Shown here one piece after another: positions 1-5,594 of a DNA stretch of 5,594 nt. The notes below the pieces were generated by a model. That model was not told where the DNA came from. It saw only the letters and a list, made by a program, of their open reading frames with translations, and made no database searches. This DNA comes from Chloroflexota bacterium (GTDB lineage: Bacteria; Chloroflexota; Anaerolineae; UBA4142). How positions within the stretch are numbered: position 1 is the stretch's first letter; every line of letters starts with the position of its first letter. Where the stretch lies: the NCBI GenBank assembly GCA_023380675.1, contig JAMCRS010000313.1, positions 1 to 5,594 on the forward strand, in the 5' to 3' direction. The position numbers and the translations under genes were made by a program.

Positions 1-2136
1 CAAACCACCCAGCTCGTCGGCGGTGCTGGACAATTCCTGGCTTTGCGCGCTCGATGACTGAGCGCCCTGATTGACCTGTGCCATGGCGGTGTTGATCTGG
101 GCGAGCGACTTGCTTTGCTCTTCGCTTGCGGCCGCGATCTCGCCCACGAGGTCTTTGACCTTGACCACGTTCTGGACGATCTCGGTCAGTGCGCCGCTGG
201 TCTCGTCGGTGATCTTGACGCCGTCCTGGGTGCGGCGGCCGGCTTCGTCGATCAGCTCGGCGGTGGACTTGGCCGCCTTGGCGCTCCGCTCCGCGAGGTT
301 CCGGACTTCTTGAGCGACGACGGCAAAGCCGCGGCCGGCCTGACCGGCGCGGGCCGCTTCGACTGCGGCGTTGAGGGCGAGCAAGTTGGTTTGGAAAGCG
401 ATCTCGTCGATGACTTTGATGATCTTGCCGATTTCCTGGGACGAGGAGGCGATGGCGGCCATGGCTTGGGTCAGCGTCTTCATTTTCTGCTGACCGGCAT
501 CGGCGAGCGTTGCGGTCTGGCCGACCAATTGGTTTGCGGTGCTGGCGTTCTCGGCGCTGCTCTTGACCTGGTTGTCGGTGCGTTCCAGGTTGCTGGCCAC
601 TTCTTCGACGGCGGAAGACGTTTCTTCAGCGCCGGAGGCGAGGTCCTGGCTGACCGAGCGTACCTGGTCGACGGATTGTGTGACCTGGGCGACGGCCAGG
701 GTGGTCTGCCGCATGGTGCCGTTGAGCCCGTCGAGCGCAGCGGCCAAGCCATGCTTGATCTTGCTGAATTCGCCGTTGTATTCCGCCTGGGGAGCTGCCG
801 TCAGGTCGCCCGCGGCAAGTTTTTCCGAGATGGCTACGATGTCCGCCACGACTTGCTTGAGACTGGCATTCATCTGGGCAAAGGCGCGGCCTAGAGTGTC
901 TTGCTCGGACAGGGCGGCCACTTGTACCGTCAGGTTTCCATGCGCAATCTGATTTGCCGCATTTGCCATGCGCTGAAGGTACTCGATCATGGTACGAAAG
1001 GCATTTGCCAGTTGGCCGACTTCATCCGCTTGATCGAGATCCACCTGCTGACTCAGGTCACCTTGTGCGATGGAGCGAGCGATGCCGGCCATCTTCTTGA
1101 TTGGGCTGGCGATCTTGCCGCTGGCGAACCACAACAAGCCCAAAGCGGCCAAGGCCAGCACTACCCCGATCGCGATCAGCCGCCACGTAAGAGCCGTCGC
1201 TTCGGCGGTGATTTTGTCGAGGGGAATCACGACATTCACTGACCAGGGGGTCACAGTGCGGCCAATCTGGATCGGAACAAAGGCCGCCAGCTTGGTACCG
1301 GATTCTTGGTTGACGCTCTCCTCACCCTTTTGGACGAGGGCGAGCCTTGCCTGCCAATCCGGGTAGAATTCCTTAAGGGTCTTACCGGCCAACTCAGCCT
1401 GACCGGTCACACCGGCCAGAGTGCCATTGTTGCTGATTACGACCAGCTCACCGGACTTGTCAAAAATATCTGCCTGGTCGGCCATACTTTGCAGAAAGTT
1501 TATGGGAATGTCCACACCGGCAATACCCTGAAACTGGCCGTCGACGATGATGGGCACAACCAGGGACGTCATCAATACGTCCTTGCCCTGAACGGAGTAA
1601 TGGTAGGGGTCGATGATGCATTCCTTTAGGGTTCTCTTGGGACATTGGTAATAGTCGCCGGCGCCGACTTGTTCGTAATCCGTCAAGGGTTCGACCTTGA
1701 TCTCGCTGCCTCCCCTGTTCCAGTAGGGGATGAAGCGGCCGGTTTCGTCATGTCCTGTCGCGCCGACATACTGAGCGTCCTTGCCGTCAAATGCGTTCGG
1801 TTCCCAGAGGGTATAGACGCCGATGAATTGCGCGTTGTCGGCCAAGATTCCTTTCAACATGGCATTGACTTGGTCTCGCGTGAGTGCCTGCTTGTCGTTC
1901 TTGAAGCCAGTAAACGCCTGAGCCAAGGCGCGGGCTTCATCGAGCGCGACCTCAAGCTCCGATTTGACACTTGCGGCATTTGACCGGGCAATGGCCAGCG
2001 CCTGATCGTCGGCGGCCTGGGTCGCCGTGTCGCGAGCGGACACCGCTGAATAGCCGATGATGCTTGTCGCCAGGAACAGCAGGCAGATGCCGGCCCACAC
2101 CACGATCGTGACTTGGATGGATTTGAACCTGCTCAT
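1..2136 (-). CDS. Methyl-accepting chemotaxis protein, dCache sensor and triple HAMP (partial, C-terminus cut by window edge)
   Basis: This is an inner-membrane chemoreceptor; 712 residues are visible and the frame is open to base 1. The ATG at 2136 has a strong AAGGAG six nt upstream. Residues about 7-29 are the first membrane helix and about 316-338 the second. Between them lies a periplasmic domain of dCache size, with GRFIPYWNR at 133-141, GDYY at 160-163, DPYHY at 176-180 and GVDI around D209. Three HAMP-like modules follow, marked by GDL (359) with DEVG (371), GNL (400) with DTLG (413), and GDL (443) with EYNGEF (452). The signalling hairpin starts near 475. Its tip includes [20 protein letters not shown] from 576 and [16 protein letters not shown] at about 603-618, where CheA and CheW bind. 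Likely methylation pairs are E504/E505, E511/E512 and E672/E673. By hand alignment to E. coli Tsr both arms match without gaps, which suggests the 36-heptad class. The ligand cannot be assigned. Any C-terminal CheR-binding tail is outside the window. Confidence 0.97.
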   Translation of the reverse strand, partial: MSRFKSIQVTIVVWAGICLLFLATSIIGYSAVSARDTATQAADDQALAIARSNAASVKSELEVALDEARALAQAFTGFKNDKQALTRDQVNAMLKGILADNAQFIGVYTLWEPNAFDGKDAQYVGATGHDETGRFIPYWNRGGSEIKVEPLTDYEQVGAGDYYQCPKRTLKECIIDPYHYSVQGKDVLMTSLVVPIIVDGQFQGIAGVDIPINFLQSMADQADIFDKSGELVVISNNGTLAGVTGQAELAGKTLKEFYPDWQARLALVQKGEESVNQESGTKLAAFVPIQIGRTVTPWSVNVVIPLDKITAEATALTWRLIAIGVVLALAALGLLWFASGKIASPIKKMAGIARSIAQGDLSQQVDLDQADEVGQLANAFRTMIEYLQRMANAANQIAHGNLTVQVAALSEQDTLGRAFAQMNASLKQVVADIVAISEKLAAGDLTAAPQAEYNGEFSKIKHGLAAALDGLNGTMRQTTLAVAQVTQSVDQVRSVSQDLASGAEETSSAVEEVASNLERTDNQVKSSAENASTANQLVGQTATLADAGQQKMKTLTQAMAAIASSSQEIGKIIKVIDEIAFQTNLLALNAAVEAARAGQAGRGFAVVAQEVRNLAERSAKAAKSTAELIDEAGRRTQDGVKITDETSGALTEIVQNVVKVKDLVGEIAAASEEQSKSLAQINTAMAQVNQGAQSSSAQSQELSSTADELGGL

Positions 2137-2142
2137 TGGAGT

Positions 2143-2148
2143 CTCCTT
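2143..2148 (-). promoter_or_regulatory. Ribosome binding site of the receptor gene
   Basis: The minus strand reads AAGGAG, then six bases, then ATG at 2136. This near-perfect Shine-Dalgarno sequence fixes the receptor start, and the following residues lead straight into the first membrane helix. Confidence 0.85.
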
Positions 2149-2168
2149 TCTGATATTATGTTAGGTTG

Positions 2169-2194
2169 CTATGCGCGATGTTCTATGAATCTTA
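2169..2194 (-). promoter_or_regulatory. Weak sigma-28 (FliA)-like promoter candidate before the receptor gene
   Basis: On the minus strand TAAG (2194-2191) is followed after 14 nt by GCGCATAG (2176-2169). The enteric FliA consensus is TAAA, about 15 nt, GCCGATAA, so the match is partial. The position, about 33 nt before the ATG, and the function (receptors are often late flagellar genes) make it plausible. An alternative is a sigma-70-type -10 at CATAAT (2160-2155), but I see no good -35 for it. Neither is strong. Confidence 0.2.
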
Positions 2195-2232
2195 TTCCAT
2201 CCATTCGACCTTCCGCCTTTGTGCTCCGGATT

Positions 2233-2319
2233 CTAGAGTTCTGATTCGGCTGGCGCGTTGTCGATATTGTCGTCCATGTCGAGGTCGACCAAGCCGGCAG
2301 CTTGTTCCGTCACAGACAT
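2233..2319 (-). CDS. Doubtful small acidic peptide, 28 codons
   Basis: An ATG at 2319 opens a frame of 28 codons ending in TAG at 2235-2233. The peptide starts MSVTEQAAGLVDLDMDD and ends NAPAESEL; it is strongly acidic, with no membrane segment or cysteine. The upstream sequence GAGAGCAGACTGGGAA gives no convincing ribosome site. It lies on the same strand as the chemotaxis genes, between cheW and the receptor. I do not recognise a family. It could be a real small protein, a decayed gene remnant, or chance; chance is the most likely reading. Confidence 0.12.
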   Translation of the reverse strand: MSVTEQAAGLVDLDMDDNIDNAPAESEL

Positions 2320-2532
2320 TTCCCAGTCTGCTCTCGGTTGGCCGCCGGGACTCGGCGAGCTCGGTCGCAAGCCCCGGCAAAGTGCTGTATGCGTGTGCTA
2401 GAACGCCCCGTTGCGCGCTGCGTGTGCCTGTGCTGCGACAGTACGATTGCCGCGAGTGAAACGGCGAAAGCTCCGAATGAAAACGGTATTCTTAGCGGCT
2501 AAAGGCCGTGAGGAGCGCCGCCGGCGATCGCA

Positions 2533-2560
2533 GGCCAAAGGTTCGTGTGATCACTTTGCC
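2533..2560 (-). terminator. Bulged hairpin just after cheW, possible weak terminator or mRNA end
   Basis: On the minus strand GGCAAAG (2560-2554) can pair with CTTTGGCC (2540-2533), leaving one bulged G and a 13-nt loop. It begins 16 nt past the cheW stop codon, where a terminator or a 3'-end stabilising structure would be expected. No run of T follows, so it is not a standard intrinsic terminator and read-through into the receptor gene remains possible. Confidence 0.2.
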
Positions 2561-2575
2561 GCCGCCTCACGTTGT

Positions 2576-3121
2576 CTAGGCCGGACCGGCCGCCGGCTCC
2601 GCGCTCAGGCCCGAATACGCCTGCGACGCCTGTGCGACGTTTGTACTGAACTGCTTGTCGAACAACAAATGCGGGACGTCCAGGATTATGCCAACCCGGT
2701 CGTCGAGTCGGCCGAGGCCCTTGATGACGCCTTGCTCGTCGCCTTTGTGCCAGTGCGGCGGTCGGTCGATCTTGTCCGGCGGAATGGTCAGGACGTCCGT
2801 CACCTGGTCCACCACCAAACCGGTTGGCACGCCTTCCAGGTCGAGCACGATGATGGTCGTGCGCTCGTCGTAGTCGCGCGCGGGCAGTTTAAAGCGCAGG
2901 CGCTGGTCCATGACGGGGATCACCTTGCCGCGTAGGTTCATCGCCCCCTTGATGTAATCTGGGACGTCTGGGATTTGCGAGATCCGCTGCATGCCGACGA
3001 TCTCGGTAACGCAGCCGATGTTGACGGCATACGTTTCCTTCTCGACCTCGAAGGTGAGATACATGTTCTCGATGCTTTCATTGCCCGCCACTTCGAGTAG
3101 GTCGCTTTGTCTTTCAGCCAT
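2576..3121 (-). CDS. cheW: Chemotaxis adaptor protein CheW
   Basis: This is the cytoplasmic scaffold that links receptors to the kinase CheA in signalling arrays. It has 181 residues, slightly longer than the usual 150-170. A single CheW domain spans about 17-150. MYLTFEVEKETYAVNI (20-35) is the first strand pair and EIVGMQRISQIPDVPDYIKG (40-59) is the typical linker. NLRGKVIPVMDQRLRF (62-77) is the family signature, including the conserved Arg at 64 that corresponds to the Arg of E. coli CheW needed for receptor binding. GLVVDQVTDVL forms part of the second subdomain. The extra length is a Ser/Ala-rich tail after about residue 153, probably disordered. The start has AAGGAG at 3134-3129, seven nt from the ATG. 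It lies 15 nt behind cheB and is probably in the same transcript. Confidence 0.97.
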   Translation of the reverse strand: MAERQSDLLEVAGNESIENMYLTFEVEKETYAVNIGCVTEIVGMQRISQIPDVPDYIKGAMNLRGKVIPVMDQRLRFKLPARDYDERTTIIVLDLEGVPTGLVVDQVTDVLTIPPDKIDRPPHWHKGDEQGVIKGLGRLDDRVGIILDVPHLLFDKQFSTNVAQASQAYSGLSAEPAAGPA

Positions 3122-3128
3122 CCGATCG

Positions 3129-3134
3129 CTCCTT
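3129..3134 (-). promoter_or_regulatory. Ribosome binding site of cheW
   Basis: The minus strand reads AAGGAG, seven bases, then ATG at 3121. It sits inside the 15-nt gap after the cheB stop codon and is the strongest ribosome site of the cheR-cheB-cheW block. High CheW output relative to CheR and CheB would fit this (inference). Confidence 0.8.
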
Positions 3135-3136
3135 TT

Positions 3137-4249
3137 CTAGTTGACGATTGCTGAAAGCAATCGTTCTGGGATGCTGTCCAGCGGCACGAGCTCTTCGGCG
3201 GCACCCTTTTGCCACGCCGCGGCCGGCATTCCAAATACCACACTGGTCTGTTCATCCTGCGCAAACGTCCGTCCGCCGGCGCGCCGGATCTCGAGTAAGC
3301 CCACCGCTCCGTCCTCACCCATCCCGGTGAGGAGCGCCGCCGCCGCATTCCGGCCCACGCCGGCCGCAACCGAGCGGAACAGAACGTCGACCGAGGGGCA
3401 GTGCCCCGAGACCCGCTCCGCCGCGACAAGTTGGACCCGATATTCACCCCCTGACCGATGGACGAGCATATGTCGATCGCCGCCAGGGGCCAGCAGCACG
3501 AGGCCGGGTCGCACGCGATCTCCGTCTTCCGCTTCCTTGACCTGCATTGCCGACAGAGTGTTCAGTCGCTGGGCAAAACTGGTGGTGAATCCCGCCGGCA
3601 TGTGTTGCACGATGACGATCCCGGGCGACGCGGCCGGAAAGGCCGGGATCACGCGCCCCAAAGCGGCCACTCCTCCGGCCGAAGCGCCAATGGCGATCAC
3701 GCGATCCGTCGTCTCGTGCAGCGCGTGAGAATGATCGGCCTCGGCCCTGCCCGCGACCTCTGCTCGACGCGCTTTGGGCTCGAACGGAATGGGAACGGCT
3801 GTACCCTGTGTACCGTTGCGCGCATATCGACTCACGTTCACGCGCGCCGCGGCCTTGACCCGCTCACAGAGGTCGCCCATCAGTTTGGGCAGCCCGTCCA
3901 CCACTCCCAGTTTCGGCTTGACGACGATGTCCACCGCGCCGGCCTCGAGCGCGTCCAGCGTGATCTTTTTGCCGCGCTCGGTCAACGAGCTCACCATGAC
4001 CGTCGGCGTCGGATATTGCGCCATGTACATTTTCAGAAAAGTGACGCCGTCCATACGCGGCATTTCGACGTCCAGCGTGATCACGTCGGGGCGCTCGCGA
4101 GCCAAAAGCTCGAAAGCCGACGCCGCGTCGCTCGCGGGACCGATCACTTCGATGCGAGGGTCGGTGGACAGGCCGGTCGTTATGAGTTTGCGCGCGAGCG
4201 CCGAATCGTCGACGACCAGCACGCGGACCTTGCCATTAGCAATAGCCAT
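3137..4249 (-). CDS. cheB: Protein-glutamate methylesterase/glutamine deamidase CheB
   Basis: CheB removes methyl groups from receptor glutamates, and can deamidate glutamines, once phosphorylated by CheA; it gives negative feedback in adaptation. It has 370 residues, normal for the family. The N-terminal receiver domain (about 8-125) has the acidic pair D14/D15, phospho-acceptor D60 in TLDVEMPRMDG, S87 and K111. A linker of about 125-180 follows. The catalytic domain (about 182-368) has S190 in IGASAGG, H216 in VQHMP and D313 in TGMGEDG. Their spacing matches the Ser-His-Asp triad of enteric CheB. GHCPSVDVLF (282-291) is another family motif. All key residues are present, so the enzyme should be active. 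The ATG at 4249 is 15 nt from the end of cheR, and the best Shine-Dalgarno (AGGGG) overlaps the cheR stop codon, suggesting coupled translation. Confidence 0.98.
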   Translation of the reverse strand: MAIANGKVRVLVVDDSALARKLITTGLSTDPRIEVIGPASDAASAFELLARERPDVITLDVEMPRMDGVTFLKMYMAQYPTPTVMVSSLTERGKKITLDALEAGAVDIVVKPKLGVVDGLPKLMGDLCERVKAAARVNVSRYARNGTQGTAVPIPFEPKARRAEVAGRAEADHSHALHETTDRVIAIGASAGGVAALGRVIPAFPAASPGIVIVQHMPAGFTTSFAQRLNTLSAMQVKEAEDGDRVRPGLVLLAPGGDRHMLVHRSGGEYRVQLVAAERVSGHCPSVDVLFRSVAAGVGRNAAAALLTGMGEDGAVGLLEIRRAGGRTFAQDEQTSVVFGMPAAAWQKGAAEELVPLDSIPERLLSAIVN

Positions 4250-4261
4250 CTTTCGTATCCG

Positions 4262-4266
4262 CCCCT
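4262..4266 (-). promoter_or_regulatory. Ribosome binding site of cheB overlapping the cheR stop codon
   Basis: The minus strand reads TAGGGG, where TAG ends cheR and AGGGG can pair with 16S rRNA. The spacing to the cheB ATG is 12 nt, longer than ideal. A ribosome finishing cheR would land on this site, so cheB translation may depend on cheR translation (inference). Confidence 0.45.
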
Positions 4267-5143
4267 ATTCTTTCCGAAACAGTCCCACGTCGATCTTGCG
4301 CCAGCGCGTCGACTGCCCCGATAGAGTCTCCGTTACGCTCGTCAGCAGCCAACCCCCCGGCGCAGTCCAGTCGTAGATCTCCTCCACCAGGCGTTTCTGT
4401 TCCGGCACGTCGAAATAGTACAGCACGTTGCGGCACACCACGACGTGAAACGGATTTTTGAACGGCCAGGGCATGCTCTGCAAGTTCATGCGCCGAAAAG
4501 TGCACATTTGCCTGAGTGCTGGATTCACGCGCCATTGGCCTAGACCCACCGGCTCAAAGTATCGCCGGACCAGCTCGGGCGGAACCAATTCCATTCGAGC
4601 CTGGTCGTAGACGGCGTGCTCGGCCTGGTCGACCATCGGATGACTGATGTCGGTACCCAGGATGGAGACCTTGTGCCGTGCCCGCTCGATGCCGAGGGCA
4701 TCGGCAAGAAGAATGGCGATCGTATACGCTTCTTCACCGCTCGCGGCGGCGGCGCTCCATACGCGCCACTCTTCGTTCTGCGGCAGTTGCGGCAGAATCT
4801 TCGCCTGGAGATGCTGCAGGACCTCGAGTTCGCGAAAGAAAAAAGTGTGATTCGTGGAAACGGCGCAAACCACCTGGACCGCCAACAGGGAAGCTCCCTG
4901 TTCACGCAATTGCCGGTCCATTTCTTGCAGGCTCGGGATGCCCATCCGCCAACACACGGTCTGCAGGCGGCGGTAAAGCGTAAAGTGCTTCTTGTCGCCA
5001 AAATGGAGCCCGGTGTGGCTATAGATCCACTGCCGAATGGAATCCAGGTGTGGCTGCTCCTCCGCCGGCACCGTGGTGTTGAATTCGAAAGCGGAACCAA
5101 TCTGCATCTGAGAATTAAGTTGGGGCAATGCTTGACTGTACAT
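4265..5143 (-). CDS. cheR: Chemotaxis protein methyltransferase CheR
   Basis: CheR transfers methyl groups from S-adenosylmethionine to receptor glutamates. From the ATG at 5143 it has 292 residues, normal for the family. The alpha-helical N-terminal domain (about 30-105) ends in STNHTFFFRE, with R104 matching the SAM-contacting Arg98 of enteric CheR. The methyltransferase fold follows: VWSAAAASGEEAYTIA (128-143, E138 equivalent to Glu129), GTDIS (D165), N220 in RMNL, and VVCRNVLYYFD (235-245). The C-terminal motif, normally GHSE, reads SVTE (269-272), which is unusual. A GTG at 5227 would add 28 very basic residues with no ribosome site, so I prefer 5143, where AGG lies nine nt upstream (a weak site). 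It is followed 15 nt later by cheB. The visible sequence does not tell whether it needs a receptor pentapeptide tail. Confidence 0.96.
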   Translation of the reverse strand: MYSQALPQLNSQMQIGSAFEFNTTVPAEEQPHLDSIRQWIYSHTGLHFGDKKHFTLYRRLQTVCWRMGIPSLQEMDRQLREQGASLLAVQVVCAVSTNHTFFFRELEVLQHLQAKILPQLPQNEEWRVWSAAAASGEEAYTIAILLADALGIERARHKVSILGTDISHPMVDQAEHAVYDQARMELVPPELVRRYFEPVGLGQWRVNPALRQMCTFRRMNLQSMPWPFKNPFHVVVCRNVLYYFDVPEQKRLVEEIYDWTAPGGWLLTSVTETLSGQSTRWRKIDVGLFRKE

Positions 5144-5326
5144 TTCACTTCGCCTGCGTCGTTTCCTGCATTTCCTGCCGTTCTGGTGCCCAGTGCGCTG
5201 CCTCCAAGGCAGCCGCGGTCTCCCCACCGTTCGAATGGACGCGCCGAGAGGCGCCGCAAATTTCTCTCAATTGTCGCCGCAATCTGAACCCGGCCAGTCC
5301 GCGCTCAATGGTCTTGGCAGCCGTTA
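5144..5326. other. Spacer between cheA and cheR with small hairpins
   Basis: This 183-nt gap interrupts an otherwise tightly packed cluster. On the minus strand GCGCC-TCTC-GGCGC (5254-5241) and GCTGCC-TTGGA-GGCAGC (5213-5197) form perfect 5-bp and 6-bp stems with short loops. Neither is followed by a T-run, so they are not ordinary intrinsic terminators. No convincing promoter is visible. The reading frames through the gap are rich in Arg and Pro and have no ribosome site, so I treat it as non-coding. Confidence 0.5.
5197..5213 (-). other. Perfect 6-bp hairpin upstream of cheR
   Basis: The minus strand reads GCTGCC, TTGGA loop, GGCAGC. It lies 54 nt before the cheR ATG, in what would be the cheR leader. 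It could stabilise a processed mRNA end or have no role; short GC stems arise often by chance at this base composition. Confidence 0.25.
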
Positions 5327-5594
5327 TCAGTTGGCATGGCTGTTCACGGCCCGCGCATGATTCTTGCCTGTGTGCTCTCGGCGGAGCTGTTCGCCGTCCA
5401 CGGCGATGGCGACCTCACCGGTGTTCAGCAAGGCGCAGCCCACTCCGCCGCGTATGGCTCTAAGGTGTCCCTGCAGCGGCTTCATGACCACTTGTTGCTG
5501 GCCGACTACCTGGTCGACCGGCAGCCCGAAGGCGCCGTTGGTTGATTCGACCACGACGATTACCTGGTCTGACAAGGGTGTCGGCTCGAGTGTC
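5327..5594 (-). CDS. cheA: Chemotaxis histidine kinase CheA, C-terminal end (partial, N-terminus beyond window)
   Basis: Only the last 88 residues are visible, ending in TGA at 5329-5327; the frame stays open to the right edge. The segment GLPVDQVVGQQQVVMKPL followed by GGVGCALLNTGEVAIAVD is the CheW-like P5 domain of CheA, which binds CheW and receptor tips. GQQQVVMKPL is close to the GQQQVVVKSL of enteric CheA and favours CheA over a free CheW. The kinase core, dimerisation and phosphotransfer domains are outside the window. The final residues after the domain (about 20, with several Arg, Lys and His) are a basic tail. CheA would phosphorylate the CheB encoded downstream. A second CheW-type or hybrid protein cannot be fully excluded from this fragment. 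Confidence 0.9.
   Translation of the reverse strand, partial: TLEPTPLSDQVIVVVESTNGAFGLPVDQVVGQQQVVMKPLQGHLRAIRGGVGCALLNTGEVAIAVDGEQLRREHTGKNHARAVNSHAN

Larger units (their letters stand above)
2137..2575. other. Intergenic region between cheW and the receptor gene, no confident gene
   Basis: These 439 nt separate the cheW stop codon from the receptor start. No reading frame here on either strand has both a credible ribosome site and recognisable protein sequence. From the cheW side it contains a bulged hairpin (2533-2560), 8-bp palindromes GTGATCAC (2547-2554) and GCGATCGC (2524-2531), a doubtful 28-codon frame (2233-2319), and near the receptor a less GC-rich stretch with promoter-like words. 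No tRNA-like fold, insertion-sequence ends or CRISPR-type repeats were seen. The length is enough for an independent promoter and its control sites. Confidence 0.7.

Noticed and set aside
115..894. Long plus-strand open frame of 259 codons opposite the receptor
   Set aside because: It is the antisense of the conserved receptor signalling domain; the minus strand there has clear family motifs, and the plus translation has none.
2192..2380. Minus-strand frame of 62 codons with a TTG start in the same spacer
   Set aside because: Very Arg-rich, non-ATG start and no ribosome site.
2166..2459. Plus-strand frame of 97 codons in the cheW-receptor spacer
   Set aside because: Composition is Arg/Cys/Ser-rich with no domain or ribosome site; it looks like chance open frame in GC-rich DNA.
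2524..2554. Palindromes GCGATCGC and GTGATCAC as a possible operator pair or mobile-element end
   Set aside because: They are different 8-mers without inverted repeats of useful length, target-site duplication or transposase nearby.
3458..4324. Long plus-strand frame of 288 codons opposite cheB
   Set aside because: It is a His/Arg-rich antisense frame over a cheB with all catalytic motifs intact; there is no ribosome site or recognisable domain.
5144..5227. N-terminal extension of CheR from a GTG at 5227
   Set aside because: It would add 28 residues, mostly Arg, Lys, Gly and Pro, with no Shine-Dalgarno; the family length fits the ATG at 5143.
4540..5259. Minus-strand frame of 239 codons overlapping cheR in another frame
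   Set aside because: It is rich in Arg, Ser and Trp, as expected from a shifted reading of cheR, and has no ribosome site.

Overview
The window reads almost entirely on the minus strand. It holds a chemotaxis signalling cluster in the order cheA (3' end only) - cheR - cheB - cheW - mcp (cut at the left edge). DNA is GC-rich (roughly 60 % by eye). The proteins include a two-pass receptor with a periplasmic dCache sensor and complete CheR/CheB adaptation enzymes, so a motile Gram-negative bacterium is likely. Pseudomonadota is a reasonable guess, but nothing visible fixes the phylum.

Layout from right to left, in the direction of transcription. 5594-5327 is the last 88 residues of CheA, the CheW-like P5 domain. 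5326-5144 is a 183-nt non-coding gap with two small hairpins. 5143-4265 is the methyltransferase CheR. 4249-3137 is the methylesterase/response regulator CheB. 3121-2576 is the adaptor CheW. 2575-2137 is a 439-nt gap with no confident gene, a hairpin after cheW, one doubtful 28-codon reading frame, and weak promoter-like sequences before the receptor. 2136-1 is the first 712 residues of a methyl-accepting chemotaxis protein. Its frame is open from its ATG to the window edge.

How they work together: the receptor senses an unknown ligand through its periplasmic dCache domain. The signal passes through three HAMP-like modules to a cytoplasmic hairpin that binds CheW and CheA. CheR adds methyl groups to glutamates in that hairpin. 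CheB, activated by phosphate from CheA, removes them. cheR, cheB and cheW are separated by only 15 nt each and look like one translational block. cheA and mcp sit behind longer spacers and may be expressed at different ratios. No cheY, cheD or cheZ is in the window; they may lie outside it.

Nothing here is a clearly undescribed system. The points most worth a second look are the triple-HAMP receptor with a periplasmic cysteine pair, an altered C-terminal motif in CheR, and the structured spacers that split the cluster.
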